Assembly (NCBI GenBank): GCA_030913385.1 | Contig: CP133159.1 | Coordinates: 186,001 to 250,000 of the forward strand | Reading direction: 5' to 3' | Source of the DNA: Cytophagaceae bacterium ABcell3 | GTDB taxonomy: Bacteria > Bacteroidota > Bacteroidia > Cytophagales > Cytophagaceae | DNA length: 64,000 nt | Shown: positions 45,676 to 54,597 of the stretch, one piece after another | Layout: each line of letters opens with the position of its first letter | Position numbering within the stretch: position 1 is the stretch's first letter | Notes under the pieces: model-generated | Seen by the model: the letters and a program-made list of their open reading frames with translations, nothing else | Databases searched by the model: none | What the model was told of the DNA's origin: nothing | Translations under genes and position numbers: made by a program

Positions 45676-46374
45676 ATGGCAAGGTATGCGATCAGTGACA
45701 TTCATGGATGCAGCAAAAGCTTTAATGCTGTACTAGGTGATTTAAAATTAGAAAAAGGAGATGAGCTTTTTCTCTTGGGAGACTATGTAGGCAAAGGCCC
45801 TGACAGCAAAGGTGTTTTAGACATGATCCTTGATTTGCAAAACAACAGCTCCTTAAAAATAAGTGCATTGAGAGGAAACCATGAACAAAAATTGCTCGAC
45901 GCATACGAGTCCAGACAAGAAGCGGAACAATATCTGCAAGATCCTGACAACACCATTACCTTAGAAAGTTTTGGAGTAAAAACGCCAGCAGAAACCCCTC
46001 AAAAATGCATTGAGTGGCTAAAAAACTTGGGGTATTACTGTGAAACCAATGAACACATATTGGTACATGCCGGTTTAAATTTCGATGCAGATGAACCACT
46101 TTCAGATCATCATTCTATGCTTTATATCAAAAACTTTAATGTTGACCCAGCGCGGATTAATAACAAATGCCTGATTCATGGGCACAACCCTCAGGATATT
46201 ATGATCATTCACCAACAAATGTTTGGGCAATGTAACCGCATCAATATTGACGGAGGATGTGTCTATTACAAAAACCCCGAACTAGGCCACCTTATAGCCA
46301 TTGACATTGACACCAAACAACTCTTTGCCCAACCAAACATAGATTCTCCTTATAATATAGCTATTAAACATTAA
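45676..46374 (+). CDS. Metallophosphoesterase (PPP-like serine/threonine phosphatase family)
   Basis: A 232-residue protein. Metal-binding motifs are SDIHG (near 7), GDYVGKG (near 36) and RGNHE (near 68), and later histidines in LVHAGLNF and HGHNP. In most PPP phosphatases the second motif is GDxxDRG; here the Asp-Arg pair is Gly-Lys, so the phosphate-binding arginine is missing. I start at the ATG at 45676 (MARYAISDIHG); a GTG six bases upstream is possible but unnecessary. Target could be a phosphoprotein or a dinucleotide (ApaH-like). Tail-to-tail 4-base overlap with manA. Confidence 0.88.
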   Translation: MARYAISDIHGCSKSFNAVLGDLKLEKGDELFLLGDYVGKGPDSKGVLDMILDLQNNSSLKISALRGNHEQKLLDAYESRQEAEQYLQDPDNTITLESFGVKTPAETPQKCIEWLKNLGYYCETNEHILVHAGLNFDADEPLSDHHSMLYIKNFNVDPARINNKCLIHGHNPQDIMIIHQQMFGQCNRINIDGGCVYYKNPELGHLIAIDIDTKQLFAQPNIDSPYNIAIKH

Positions 46375-47351
46375 CTTATATACACTTCCAACATCTTCAC
46401 TTTATCCTTAGGCACTAATTTTGCCCGATCACATTCGGCTGGCAAGAGAACCGTATCTCCTTTTTGAAAATCAAACGTCCCATTCGAAGTAGCTAACTCT
46501 ACCTTGCCATCTAGGATGATATAAATAACAAAAGAGTCTAACTTGCTATAGTCCCTATCCTGTTCATGTGCTGCCTCCAGCAAGTTGGTTGTAAAATAAG
46601 GGCATTCTACAATGTTGACAGGTCTGTCTAGCTCAGCTTCATAATGCGACTTATATTGGTCATAAACCTTAAAATCAAGCGCATCTACAGCGTCTTCAAC
46701 ATGGAGCTCTCGGGTGTTTCCATTGCTATCTTTCCTGCCAAAATCATAGACTCGGTAGGTAACATCAGAGGTCTGTTGAATTTCTGCCAGACAAATCCCT
46801 TTGCCAATATAGTGAATGCGACCAGCAGGAAGAAAAAACACATCACCCTCTTTAACCTCCTCATAATTCAGGATTTCTTCCAGCGTGTTATTATTGACAT
46901 GCTCCATAAAAGTCTTTCTATCGACTTGCTTACTAAAGCCGGTATTTAAACGGGCACCTTCATCTGCTTGTAAAATATACCACATTTCTGTTTTACCCAA
47001 AGAGCCGTGCTTTTGACGGGCTAAGTTATCATCAGGATGAACCTGAATAGACAAATCTTCACTGGCATCCAAAAACTTGATCAATAAAGGAAATTCTGTA
47101 CCAAAGCGCTTGTATACTTTGTTACCTACAAGCCTTTCCTGATGCTCCTCAATTAACTGTGCAAGCGACTTTCCCTTAAATGGCCCCTCCTTGACTATAG
47201 ATATATTTCCTTCTACACCAGATATCTCCCAAGATTCCCCACAATTAGGCAAGTTTCCACAATCTTTGTCAAAGAAAGATTTAAGCTTGTTGCCTCCCCA
47301 AATCTTTTCCTTAAAAATAGGAGAAAAAAGTAACGGATAAAGTTCGCTCAT
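46371..47351 (-). CDS. manA: Class I mannose-6-phosphate isomerase
   Basis: A 326-residue cupin enzyme that interconverts mannose 6-phosphate and fructose 6-phosphate. The zinc ligands lie in SIQVHPDDNLA (near 101), KTEMWYIL (near 118) and AGRIHYIGKG (near 177). It is the short form common in Bacteroidota and Firmicutes, about 310-330 residues. It is followed upstream on the same strand by the YraN-family gene, 12 bases away, so they share a transcript. It could supply GDP-mannose synthesis for surface polysaccharides. Confidence 0.95.
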   Translation of the reverse strand: MSELYPLLFSPIFKEKIWGGNKLKSFFDKDCGNLPNCGESWEISGVEGNISIVKEGPFKGKSLAQLIEEHQERLVGNKVYKRFGTEFPLLIKFLDASEDLSIQVHPDDNLARQKHGSLGKTEMWYILQADEGARLNTGFSKQVDRKTFMEHVNNNTLEEILNYEEVKEGDVFFLPAGRIHYIGKGICLAEIQQTSDVTYRVYDFGRKDSNGNTRELHVEDAVDALDFKVYDQYKSHYEAELDRPVNIVECPYFTTNLLEAAHEQDRDYSKLDSFVIYIILDGKVELATSNGTFDFQKGDTVLLPAECDRAKLVPKDKVKMLEVYIS

Positions 47352-47363
47352 AAAATTCCAATT

Positions 47364-47711
47364 TTAAAAAACATCCTGAAAATGCGCTATATTGTTATTG
47401 CCATCTATAGCGATAATGTCAAAACGGATATCCCCATTCCAGTCCCTATTGAAGATAAACTCCTCGGCTGTAGTTTGCAGTAGCTCCATTTTCTTACTGT
47501 TAACAGCTTCTTCGGGAAACCCAAACCTGACACTTTTTCTATATTTAACCTCAACAAACACCAACAAGTTATCTTTTTGCACAATCAAATCAATTTCTCC
47601 TCGTCTATACCGGTAGTTTCTGGAGACTATCTGGTATCCTTTTTCAGAAAAGAACATAGCTGCCATATTTTCGGCGTTTTTGCCGACAATTATATGTCTG
47701 GCTGATTCCAT
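47364..47711 (-). CDS. YraN family (UPF0102) nuclease-like protein
   Basis: A 115-residue protein with a PD-(D/E)XK-like fold: GKNAENMAAMFFSEKGYQIV near 10, YRYRRGEIDLIVQKDNLLVF near 35-54 (GEIDL holds the acidic residues) and VEVKYRKS near 55. The family resembles Holliday-junction nucleases, but no activity is established for most members. The length is normal. It is the first gene of a two-gene unit with manA. Confidence 0.93.
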   Translation of the reverse strand: MESARHIIVGKNAENMAAMFFSEKGYQIVSRNYRYRRGEIDLIVQKDNLLVFVEVKYRKSVRFGFPEEAVNSKKMELLQTTAEEFIFNRDWNGDIRFDIIAIDGNNNIAHFQDVF

Positions 47712-47765
47712 TTTATTTTAATAACTTTGTTAAAGGTGCATAAAAGTGTTTAAAAATAAACCTAA

Positions 47766-48491
47766 ATGGCTTTTAAAAACAAAAAAACAATCTACCGAAA
47801 CCTTGGGCTAATAGACTATAAAAAAGCTTGGGACTATCAGACCGAAATATTTAACAATATTATTGAAAAAAAAATAAAAAACCGGAAAGTTTCCGAGGAA
47901 GAAAGAGCTGAAACAGAAAACTATCTACTATTTTGCCAACATCCGCATGTTTATACTTTAGGGAAAAGTGGCAAATCAGAGCATTTGCTCATAACACCAG
48001 AATTTTTAAAAGCCAAAAATGCCACTTATTACCATATAAACCGGGGCGGAGATATCACCTACCATGGCCCAGGACAAATAGTAGGCTACCCGATCCTGGA
48101 CCTCGACAACTTTTTTACAGACATTCATAAATACCTGCGCCTAATGGAGGAGGCCGTTATCTTAACCTTAGCAGAATATGGAGTAAGCTCCGGCAGAGTA
48201 GAAGGCCTAACGGGTGTATGGATAGATGGCGAGAACCCTGCAAAAGCACGTAAAATATGCGCAATGGGCGTAAAATCGAGCCGCTGGGTTACCATGCACG
48301 GGTTTGCATTCAATGTATACCCCGACCTCGAGTATTTCAACTACATCGTCCCCTGTGGAATATCAGATAAAAAAGTAACTTCACTGGCACAAGAAATAAA
48401 CAGGATTCCCGATATTAAAGAAACAGAAGATATTTTACTAGATAAGTTTACTCAGTTATTTGAAATGGAAATAGTTAAAGAAGTACAATGA
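47766..48491 (+). CDS. lipB: Octanoyl-[acyl-carrier-protein]:protein octanoyltransferase
   Basis: A 241-residue enzyme that moves octanoate from ACP to lipoyl domains, the first step of lipoate synthesis, needed for complexes such as pyruvate dehydrogenase. Recognised by RGGDITYHGPGQIVGYPI (near 92-109), GRVEGLTGVWID (near 144), the lysine in KICAMGVKSS (near 162) and the catalytic cysteine in VPCGISDKKVTSL (near 202). It opens a run of seven closely spaced plus-strand genes; the next start overlaps its stop by 4 bases. Confidence 0.96.
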   Translation: MAFKNKKTIYRNLGLIDYKKAWDYQTEIFNNIIEKKIKNRKVSEEERAETENYLLFCQHPHVYTLGKSGKSEHLLITPEFLKAKNATYYHINRGGDITYHGPGQIVGYPILDLDNFFTDIHKYLRLMEEAVILTLAEYGVSSGRVEGLTGVWIDGENPAKARKICAMGVKSSRWVTMHGFAFNVYPDLEYFNYIVPCGISDKKVTSLAQEINRIPDIKETEDILLDKFTQLFEMEIVKEVQ

Positions 48492-48892
48492 AGAAAGATA
48501 TCTCCTTTGCCCCAGTAGATAAAGTATATGTAGCCATTGTCCCAGAAAAAACAGAACTGGACGAGACCATCTGGAATGCTTGGCTTATAAACACCAATGA
48601 TGTCAAACTTACCAATGTATTCGTTACCTCCAAAGGCTATAGTACAGAAGGCAATCAAAAACAAGAAACAAGCGTATTGCGCCAACACTTCCCGGAGCTG
48701 GAACCAAACCAACACGTCCAAATAGAGTTAGTAAACCCAGCAGTTTTTCGCCTCGCAAACGAATATTGGGTAAGCTACTACATTGGACAACAAATTTTTG
48801 ACAAGAAGTTTATTTTCATGCCTGAAACCATTATAGAAGATAACCTTATTTTTATTCCCCAGCTAAACCAAAAAGGCATATTGCATAGCTGA
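48488..48892 (+). CDS. Conserved hypothetical protein downstream of lipB
   Basis: A 134-residue soluble protein without signal peptide or membrane helix. Alternating hydrophobic residues (KVYVAIVPEK, LTNVFVTSKGYS, HVQIELVNPAVF, FIFMPETI) suggest a beta-sandwich. I do not know a function. The 4-base overlap with lipB (ATGA) indicates translational coupling, and the exonuclease gene follows by 11 bases. Confidence 0.85.
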   Translation: MKKDISFAPVDKVYVAIVPEKTELDETIWNAWLINTNDVKLTNVFVTSKGYSTEGNQKQETSVLRQHFPELEPNQHVQIELVNPAVFRLANEYWVSYYIGQQIFDKKFIFMPETIIEDNLIFIPQLNQKGILHS

Positions 48893-48903
48893 TTTTTAGT
48901 CCA

Positions 48904-49626
48904 ATGAACCGTAAAAACATCAAAAATATCTTATTTCTAGATATTGAAACAGTTAGTTGTGTGCCGTCGTATAAACAACTGAATGAGCGCCTACGTCCTT
49001 TATGGGATAAAAAAGCGGGTTTTATTGCTAAAAATGAAGAAACTCCAGAACAGTTATTCCAAGAAAAAGCTGCTATTTATGCAGAGTTTGGGAAAGTGGT
49101 ATCTATAGGAGTAGGCTTCTTTTTTTATGATCAAAACAAGCAATTGTCGCTTAAGGTTAAAGGTCTAAGCAGCCACAACGAACAAGACTTGCTCCAAGAG
49201 TTTAGCTCTTTACTGACAAAAAGATTTAACAGCAAGAATCTAATTTTATGTGCACACAATGGAAAAGAGTTTGACTTTCCTTACTTGTGCAGAAGAATGG
49301 TGGTAAATAATATCAAAATACCCGAGCCACTCGATATTTCGGGCAAAAAACCTTGGGAAGTGTGCCACCTGGACACATTGGAGATGTGGAAATTTGGAGA
49401 CAAAAAAAATTATACATCACTAGAGCTACTTGCAGCGTTATTTAATATTCCAGGCAGTAAAAACGAAATGGACGGGAGCATGGTCGGGAAACATTATTAT
49501 GGAACCAACGATTTGAGCGCCATTACCAGATACTGCTGCAAGGATGTTGCTGTTACCGCTCAACTGTATTTACGGTTTAAAGGTTGGCCTACAATGCCCG
49601 AAACCCAAATTATATATATAGAATAA
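48904..49626 (+). CDS. DEDDy-type 3'-5' exonuclease (PolB exonuclease-like)
   Basis: A 240-residue stand-alone exonuclease domain of the RNase H-like fold. The acidic residues appear in order: FLDIETV (near 12), CAHNGKEFDFPYL (near 118) and YCCKDVAVT (near 203), the last being the YxxxD motif of DEDDy enzymes. It resembles the proofreading domain of family B DNA polymerases without the polymerase. Substrate and role (repair or RNA turnover) are unknown. It lies between the lipB pair and the ABC ATPase gene in the same operon. Confidence 0.88.
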   Translation: MNRKNIKNILFLDIETVSCVPSYKQLNERLRPLWDKKAGFIAKNEETPEQLFQEKAAIYAEFGKVVSIGVGFFFYDQNKQLSLKVKGLSSHNEQDLLQEFSSLLTKRFNSKNLILCAHNGKEFDFPYLCRRMVVNNIKIPEPLDISGKKPWEVCHLDTLEMWKFGDKKNYTSLELLAALFNIPGSKNEMDGSMVGKHYYGTNDLSAITRYCCKDVAVTAQLYLRFKGWPTMPETQIIYIE

Positions 49627-49636
49627 AACAGGTTAT

Positions 49637-51451
49637 ATGTCTCAAGTCAACAAGCAATTAGAAGAAAACTGTATATTGCAGATAAACAACCTGCAAACAA
49701 TTTTCCGTACTGAAGAAACTATAGTCAAAGCAGTTGACGACATAAGCTTTAACCTACAAAAAGGAGAAACCATTGGCATAGTAGGTGAATCAGGATCAGG
49801 CAAGTCGGTAACCTCCCTGTCTGCCATGCGACTCATACCAAACCCGCCAGGATTGGTAGCGGGTGGCGAAATATGGTTTAAATCTAGTAATAAGGGAGTT
49901 ATAGACTTAACTAGAATACCGGAAAAGGAAATGCACCACATCAGAGGTAATGAAATTTCTATGATTTTTCAAGAGCCAATGACCTCATTAAACCCGGTTT
50001 ATTCATGTGGCGACCAGGTTATGGAGACCATACTCCTCCACCGAAAGGTATCTAAAAAAGAAGCTTATGAAAAAACTATTGAGCTTTTCAACAAAGTAGA
50101 CCTGCCTCGTCCGGAGAAAATATTCAAATCATATCCCCATGAAATTTCTGGAGGCCAAAAACAAAGGGTAATGATAGCCATGGCCATCTCCTGTAATCCA
50201 TCAATACTAATTGCAGATGAGCCTACAACCGCACTGGACGTAACTGTACAAGCCAAAATTCTTGACCTGATGCAGAACCTAAAGGATGAAACCGATATGG
50301 GGATTGTTTTCATTACCCATGACTTGAGCGTCATTGCCGAAATTGCCGATAGGGTCATTGTCATGTACCAAGGCAAAATAGTAGAGCAAGGAGATACCCT
50401 GGAAATATTCAGCAACCCTCAACACCCTTACACCAAAGGCCTGCTCGCATGTAGGCCACGACTCAACCTAAAACTGAACGTACTGCCAGTAGTTTCCGAC
50501 TTTATGGAAATAAATGACTCGGGAATTTTGGTCGAAAAAAAACAATACAATACTGTAGTAGATGCGCTTATCAGGAATCTTGAATTTAACGATGACCCTG
50601 AAACCATCCAAGACAAAGAGCCTCACCTACAAATAAAAAACTTAAAAACATGGTTTCCTCAAAAAAGAAACCTATTTGGAAAAGTTACAGAATATGTAAA
50701 AGCCGTTGACGATGTAAGCTTTGAAGTCTATCCAGGAGAAACAATAGGATTGGTAGGAGAGTCAGGCTGTGGGAAGACAACCCTTGGCAGGACAATTCTG
50801 AGGCTAATAGAACCAACGGACGGTGAAATTATTTTTGAGGGCAGAAAAATCAACAATATTAAATCTGATGAGTTAAGAGCATTGAGAAAAAACATGCAGA
50901 TTATTTTTCAGGATCCATATTCCTCACTAAACCCGCGCCTGACAATCGGAGAAGCGATTATGGAGCCGATGAGGATCAATAAAATTCTAGCCTCCGATTT
51001 TCAGCGCAAAAAAAGGGCGGTTGAGTTACTAGAAACAGTAAACCTGAGCGCCAGCCAGTTTGAGCGTTACCCACACGAGTTTTCTGGTGGCCAAAGGCAA
51101 AGAATCTGCATAGCAAGGGCCTTGGCGCTCAACCCTAGGTTTATCATTTGTGACGAGTCTGTATCTGCATTGGACGTATCGGTACAGGCACAAGTATTAA
51201 ATTTACTTAATGATCTAAAAGAAAAGTTTAACTTTACATGTATATTTATTTCGCATGACTTGTCTGTGGTCAAATTTATGTCAGACAGGATCATCGTAAT
51301 GAATAAAGGAAAAATAGAAGAGATAGGAACAGCAGAAGAAATATATGCTAACCCGAAAAGAGAATATACAAAAAATCTTATCAACGCTATTCCTAAAGGA
51401 GACTTGATAGACATAAAACAAGCTCGAATGAAGAAAAAGAAATTTTTTTAA
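49637..51451 (+). CDS. Peptide-type ABC transporter, two ATPase domains fused (DppD-DppF type)
   Basis: A 604-residue protein with two complete ABC ATPase domains. Domain 1 (about 10-285): Walker A GESGSGKS near 49, signature SGGQKQR near 171, Walker B ILIADEPT. Domain 2 (about 330-600): Walker A GESGCGKT near 374, signature SGGQRQR near 477, Walker B FIICDESV. The TLEIFSNPQHPYTKGLLACRP-type C-terminal piece after domain 1 (for example NPQHPYTKGLLA) is typical of oligopeptide and dipeptide importers. The permease and binding protein genes are not in the window, so they lie elsewhere. Confidence 0.95.
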   Translation: MSQVNKQLEENCILQINNLQTIFRTEETIVKAVDDISFNLQKGETIGIVGESGSGKSVTSLSAMRLIPNPPGLVAGGEIWFKSSNKGVIDLTRIPEKEMHHIRGNEISMIFQEPMTSLNPVYSCGDQVMETILLHRKVSKKEAYEKTIELFNKVDLPRPEKIFKSYPHEISGGQKQRVMIAMAISCNPSILIADEPTTALDVTVQAKILDLMQNLKDETDMGIVFITHDLSVIAEIADRVIVMYQGKIVEQGDTLEIFSNPQHPYTKGLLACRPRLNLKLNVLPVVSDFMEINDSGILVEKKQYNTVVDALIRNLEFNDDPETIQDKEPHLQIKNLKTWFPQKRNLFGKVTEYVKAVDDVSFEVYPGETIGLVGESGCGKTTLGRTILRLIEPTDGEIIFEGRKINNIKSDELRALRKNMQIIFQDPYSSLNPRLTIGEAIMEPMRINKILASDFQRKKRAVELLETVNLSASQFERYPHEFSGGQRQRICIARALALNPRFIICDESVSALDVSVQAQVLNLLNDLKEKFNFTCIFISHDLSVVKFMSDRIIVMNKGKIEEIGTAEEIYANPKREYTKNLINAIPKGDLIDIKQARMKKKKFF

Positions 51452-51462
51452 GTTAGCGGTAA

Positions 51463-53607
51463 ATGAGCAAAAAAAAGACACACCAAAATGATCCAGAGGC
51501 ATTAGAGTTTTTCAAACAAAAAGCAGCTTCTCTTTTTAAGAGCAGCAAATCTAAGCCTCTTTCACAAAAGCAAATAAGCAAAAAGCTTAATATCAGAAAT
51601 CCAGCAGACAAAGATCTGCTAAACTATGCACTGACCCAGCTAGAAAAGGAAGGGGTACTAGAAAGGCATAAGGACGGCACGTGGAAAAAACCTGCCGGTA
51701 CAAAGACCATTGTGGGCAAGGTCGATTTTGTCAATGCCAGGTTTGGCTACATTTTAAATGAAGAGAATGACTCCGGCGACATATGGGTAAGTGGCAGCCG
51801 AATGAAAAATGCCTTAGATGGAGATACTGTAAGAGCCCGAATATACGAGGGGGATCCTAGAAAAGGAAGGAAGTTAGAAGGTGAAGTAATAGAAGTACTG
51901 GAAAGGGGGCGCGACACCTTTGTTGGCACGATTGAATTTTCTCCAAGATTTGCCTTTGTAATCCCTGATAGCAGAAAAATGCACCAGGACATTTTTATTC
52001 CCCTGGAAAAAGTCAAAGATGCAAAAGATGGCGAAAAGGTAATTGTCAAACTAGCCGAATGGCCTTCAAAAGACAGAAGTCCTGTGGGAGAAGTTGTTAC
52101 TGTCCTTGGAGAAGCAGGTTCCAACGATGTGGAAATGCACGCCATTATGGTAGAGTTTGGACTACCCTATGAATTTCCAGAAAAAGTGTTGAAAGCAGCA
52201 GACAAAATCTCTGAGGAAATTTCAGAAGAAGAAATATCCAAACGGAAAGATATGCGGGGCATTACCACTTTTACCATAGACCCTCATGACGCCAAAGACT
52301 TCGATGACGCACTCTCTGTACGAAAACTTGACAATGGAAACTGGGAAGTGGGAATACACATTGCCGATGTCACCCATTACGTCAAGCCCAATACGCTACT
52401 CGAAAGAGAAGCTTACAGAAGGGCCACCAGCGTATACCTGGTTGATAGGGTAGTGCCAATGTTACCAGAAAAGCTGTCCAATAAACTTTGCTCGCTAAGG
52501 CCACATGAAGACAAATTGACTTTCTCTGCCGTTTTTGAGCTAGACGAAAACGCCAATGTCAAAAATCAATGGTTTGGCAAAACTGTTACCCACTCCGACA
52601 GAAGATTTGCTTACGAGGAAGTACAGGAAATCATTGAAACTGGAGAAGGCGATTATAGTGAAGAAATAAAAGTCCTAAACGAACTGGCACACAAACTCAG
52701 GGCAGACAGGTTCAAAAAAGGCTCGATCGCATTTGAAACCGTAGAAGTCAAATTTAGGCTAGATGAAAATGGGAAACCGTTAGAGGTAGTTCCTAAAATC
52801 AGAAAAGACGCACATAAGCTCATAGAAGACTTCATGCTCCTTGCCAACAGAAAAGTTGCTGAATTTGTATACTTTATGAAAAAAGGCAAGGTTAAAAATA
52901 CTTTTGTCTACAGAATCCACGACCATCCAAACCCAGACAAATTAACTGCTTTTGCTGTTTTTGCAGGAAAGTTTGGACATGTCTTGAACCTGAAAGACGC
53001 CAACGTAGCTGACGAGCTAAATACACTTGTAACAGAGCTCGAAGGAAAACCAGAGCAAAATGTATTGCAGAGCCTGGCCATCAGGACTATGGCCAAAGCA
53101 ACTTATAGCACAGAGCCAGAAATTCACTTTGGCCTGGCTTATAAACATTACACCCACTTCACCTCTCCCATCAGGCGGTATCCTGATATGATGGTCCACC
53201 GACTGTTAGAGCATTACCTAAACGGGGGAAAAACTGTAAATAAAATTCTCTATCAGGAGAAATGCGAACATGCTTCTGAAATGGAGAAAATGGCCGCTGA
53301 TGCAGAAAGGGCTTCCATAAAGTATAAACAAGTTGAGTTTATGAACAGCATGGAAGAGGGCAAAATTTACGAAGGAATTATATCTGGTGTCATAGAACAT
53401 GGTATCTTTGTGGAAATGGTAGAAACCAAATGTGAAGGGTTTGTCAGGATCAGCGAGATCGAAGACGACTACTATGAAGCCGACCTGGACAATTACAGGT
53501 TGATAGGGAAAAAGAACAAAAGAATGTTTACCCTAGGCGATAAAGTCAATGTCACAATAAAACGAACAGACCTTGGCAGGAGAACCATAGACCTGTTATT
53601 AGCATAA
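51463..53607 (+). CDS. rnr: Ribonuclease R
   Basis: A 714-residue processive 3'-5' exoribonuclease that degrades structured RNA. Order of domains: N-terminal helix-turn-helix region (about 15-75), two cold-shock domains (about 85-225), the RNB catalytic domain (about 250-590) with DPHDAKDFDDALS (near 272) supplying the metal-binding aspartates, and a C-terminal S1 domain (about 628-712). The lysine-rich C-terminal tail of E. coli RNase R is absent. It is in the lipB operon; the polyprenyl synthase gene starts 1 base after the stop. Confidence 0.97.
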   Translation: MSKKKTHQNDPEALEFFKQKAASLFKSSKSKPLSQKQISKKLNIRNPADKDLLNYALTQLEKEGVLERHKDGTWKKPAGTKTIVGKVDFVNARFGYILNEENDSGDIWVSGSRMKNALDGDTVRARIYEGDPRKGRKLEGEVIEVLERGRDTFVGTIEFSPRFAFVIPDSRKMHQDIFIPLEKVKDAKDGEKVIVKLAEWPSKDRSPVGEVVTVLGEAGSNDVEMHAIMVEFGLPYEFPEKVLKAADKISEEISEEEISKRKDMRGITTFTIDPHDAKDFDDALSVRKLDNGNWEVGIHIADVTHYVKPNTLLEREAYRRATSVYLVDRVVPMLPEKLSNKLCSLRPHEDKLTFSAVFELDENANVKNQWFGKTVTHSDRRFAYEEVQEIIETGEGDYSEEIKVLNELAHKLRADRFKKGSIAFETVEVKFRLDENGKPLEVVPKIRKDAHKLIEDFMLLANRKVAEFVYFMKKGKVKNTFVYRIHDHPNPDKLTAFAVFAGKFGHVLNLKDANVADELNTLVTELEGKPEQNVLQSLAIRTMAKATYSTEPEIHFGLAYKHYTHFTSPIRRYPDMMVHRLLEHYLNGGKTVNKILYQEKCEHASEMEKMAADAERASIKYKQVEFMNSMEEGKIYEGIISGVIEHGIFVEMVETKCEGFVRISEIEDDYYEADLDNYRLIGKKNKRMFTLGDKVNVTIKRTDLGRRTIDLLLA

Positions 53608-53608
53608 T

Positions 53609-54580
53609 ATGATTTTTGAGAGAAAAAAAACGCTGGAGTTAATCAACTCCAGCTTAGAAGAATATAAGTTTGGCAACGACCCCAAAGAGCTGTATGAACC
53701 CATAAAGTACATATTAAGCTTAGGCGGAAAAAGACTTAGGCCTTTTCTGACCCTAGCAGCAGCCAACCTATTTACAGACGACTATACCAGAGCTTTAAAG
53801 CCTGCACTGGCAGTAGAGGTCTTCCATAATTTCACACTGATGCACGATGATATTATGGACAAGGCCCCAATAAGGAGAAACAAGCCTACCGTACATGAAA
53901 AATGGAACAGCAATATTGCTATTCTTTCGGGTGATGTCATGTTTGTGAAAGCTTACGACCTTCTGCTAGAGGCAGACAAAGAACACCTACCCGAAGCGAT
54001 CAGACTGTTTAACAAATGTGCAGCAGAAGTTTGTGAAGGACAACAACATGATATGAACTTCGAAAGCCGTGAAATGGTAAGCGAAGAAGAGTATCTACAT
54101 ATGATAAAGCTTAAAACCGCTGTTTTACTTGGGTTCAGTCTAAGACTTGGTGCTTTATTGAGCGGAGCGTCAAAAAAAGATGCGGAGCTATTAGAAGAGG
54201 CCGGCATAAACATTGGCTTGGGCTTTCAGCTAAAAGATGATTTGTTAGATGTTTTTGGAGAGCAAAATAAGGTTGGGAAAAAAACAGGTGGTGACATAGC
54301 TGCCAATAAAAAAACTTTCCTCCTCATAAAAGCATTGGAATTAGCCAACAAAGACCAAAAGCAAAATCTTATAAACCTGCTAGCGTCTTCTAATGAAGAG
54401 GAAAAGATCAAAAAGGTAACAGCTTTATATAATGAGCTGCAAATTGAAAAACTGGCAGAGAAAAAAGCAGAACAGCACTTCAGCAAAGGTTTGCAAAACT
54501 TAAAAGCTGTAGATGCACCTATTTACAAAAAAAATATGCTTAAAGATTTTATTCTTTCGTTAATGAAAAGGGAAAACTAA
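53609..54580 (+). CDS. Polyprenyl diphosphate synthase (trans-isoprenyl type)
   Basis: A 323-residue all-helical prenyltransferase that extends allylic diphosphates with isopentenyl diphosphate. The first aspartate-rich motif is HDDIMD (near 84, within LMHDDIMDKAPIRRNKPTVH), and the second is QLKDDLLDVFG (near 210). Spacing between motif 1 and the upstream residues cannot tell the product length from sequence alone; octaprenyl or geranylgeranyl products are both possible. It is coupled to rnr and to the membrane protein gene downstream. Confidence 0.94.
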   Translation: MIFERKKTLELINSSLEEYKFGNDPKELYEPIKYILSLGGKRLRPFLTLAAANLFTDDYTRALKPALAVEVFHNFTLMHDDIMDKAPIRRNKPTVHEKWNSNIAILSGDVMFVKAYDLLLEADKEHLPEAIRLFNKCAAEVCEGQQHDMNFESREMVSEEEYLHMIKLKTAVLLGFSLRLGALLSGASKKDAELLEEAGINIGLGFQLKDDLLDVFGEQNKVGKKTGGDIAANKKTFLLIKALELANKDQKQNLINLLASSNEEEKIKKVTALYNELQIEKLAEKKAEQHFSKGLQNLKAVDAPIYKKNMLKDFILSLMKREN

Positions 54581-54597
54581 AAATTCCCTTTTTGTTA

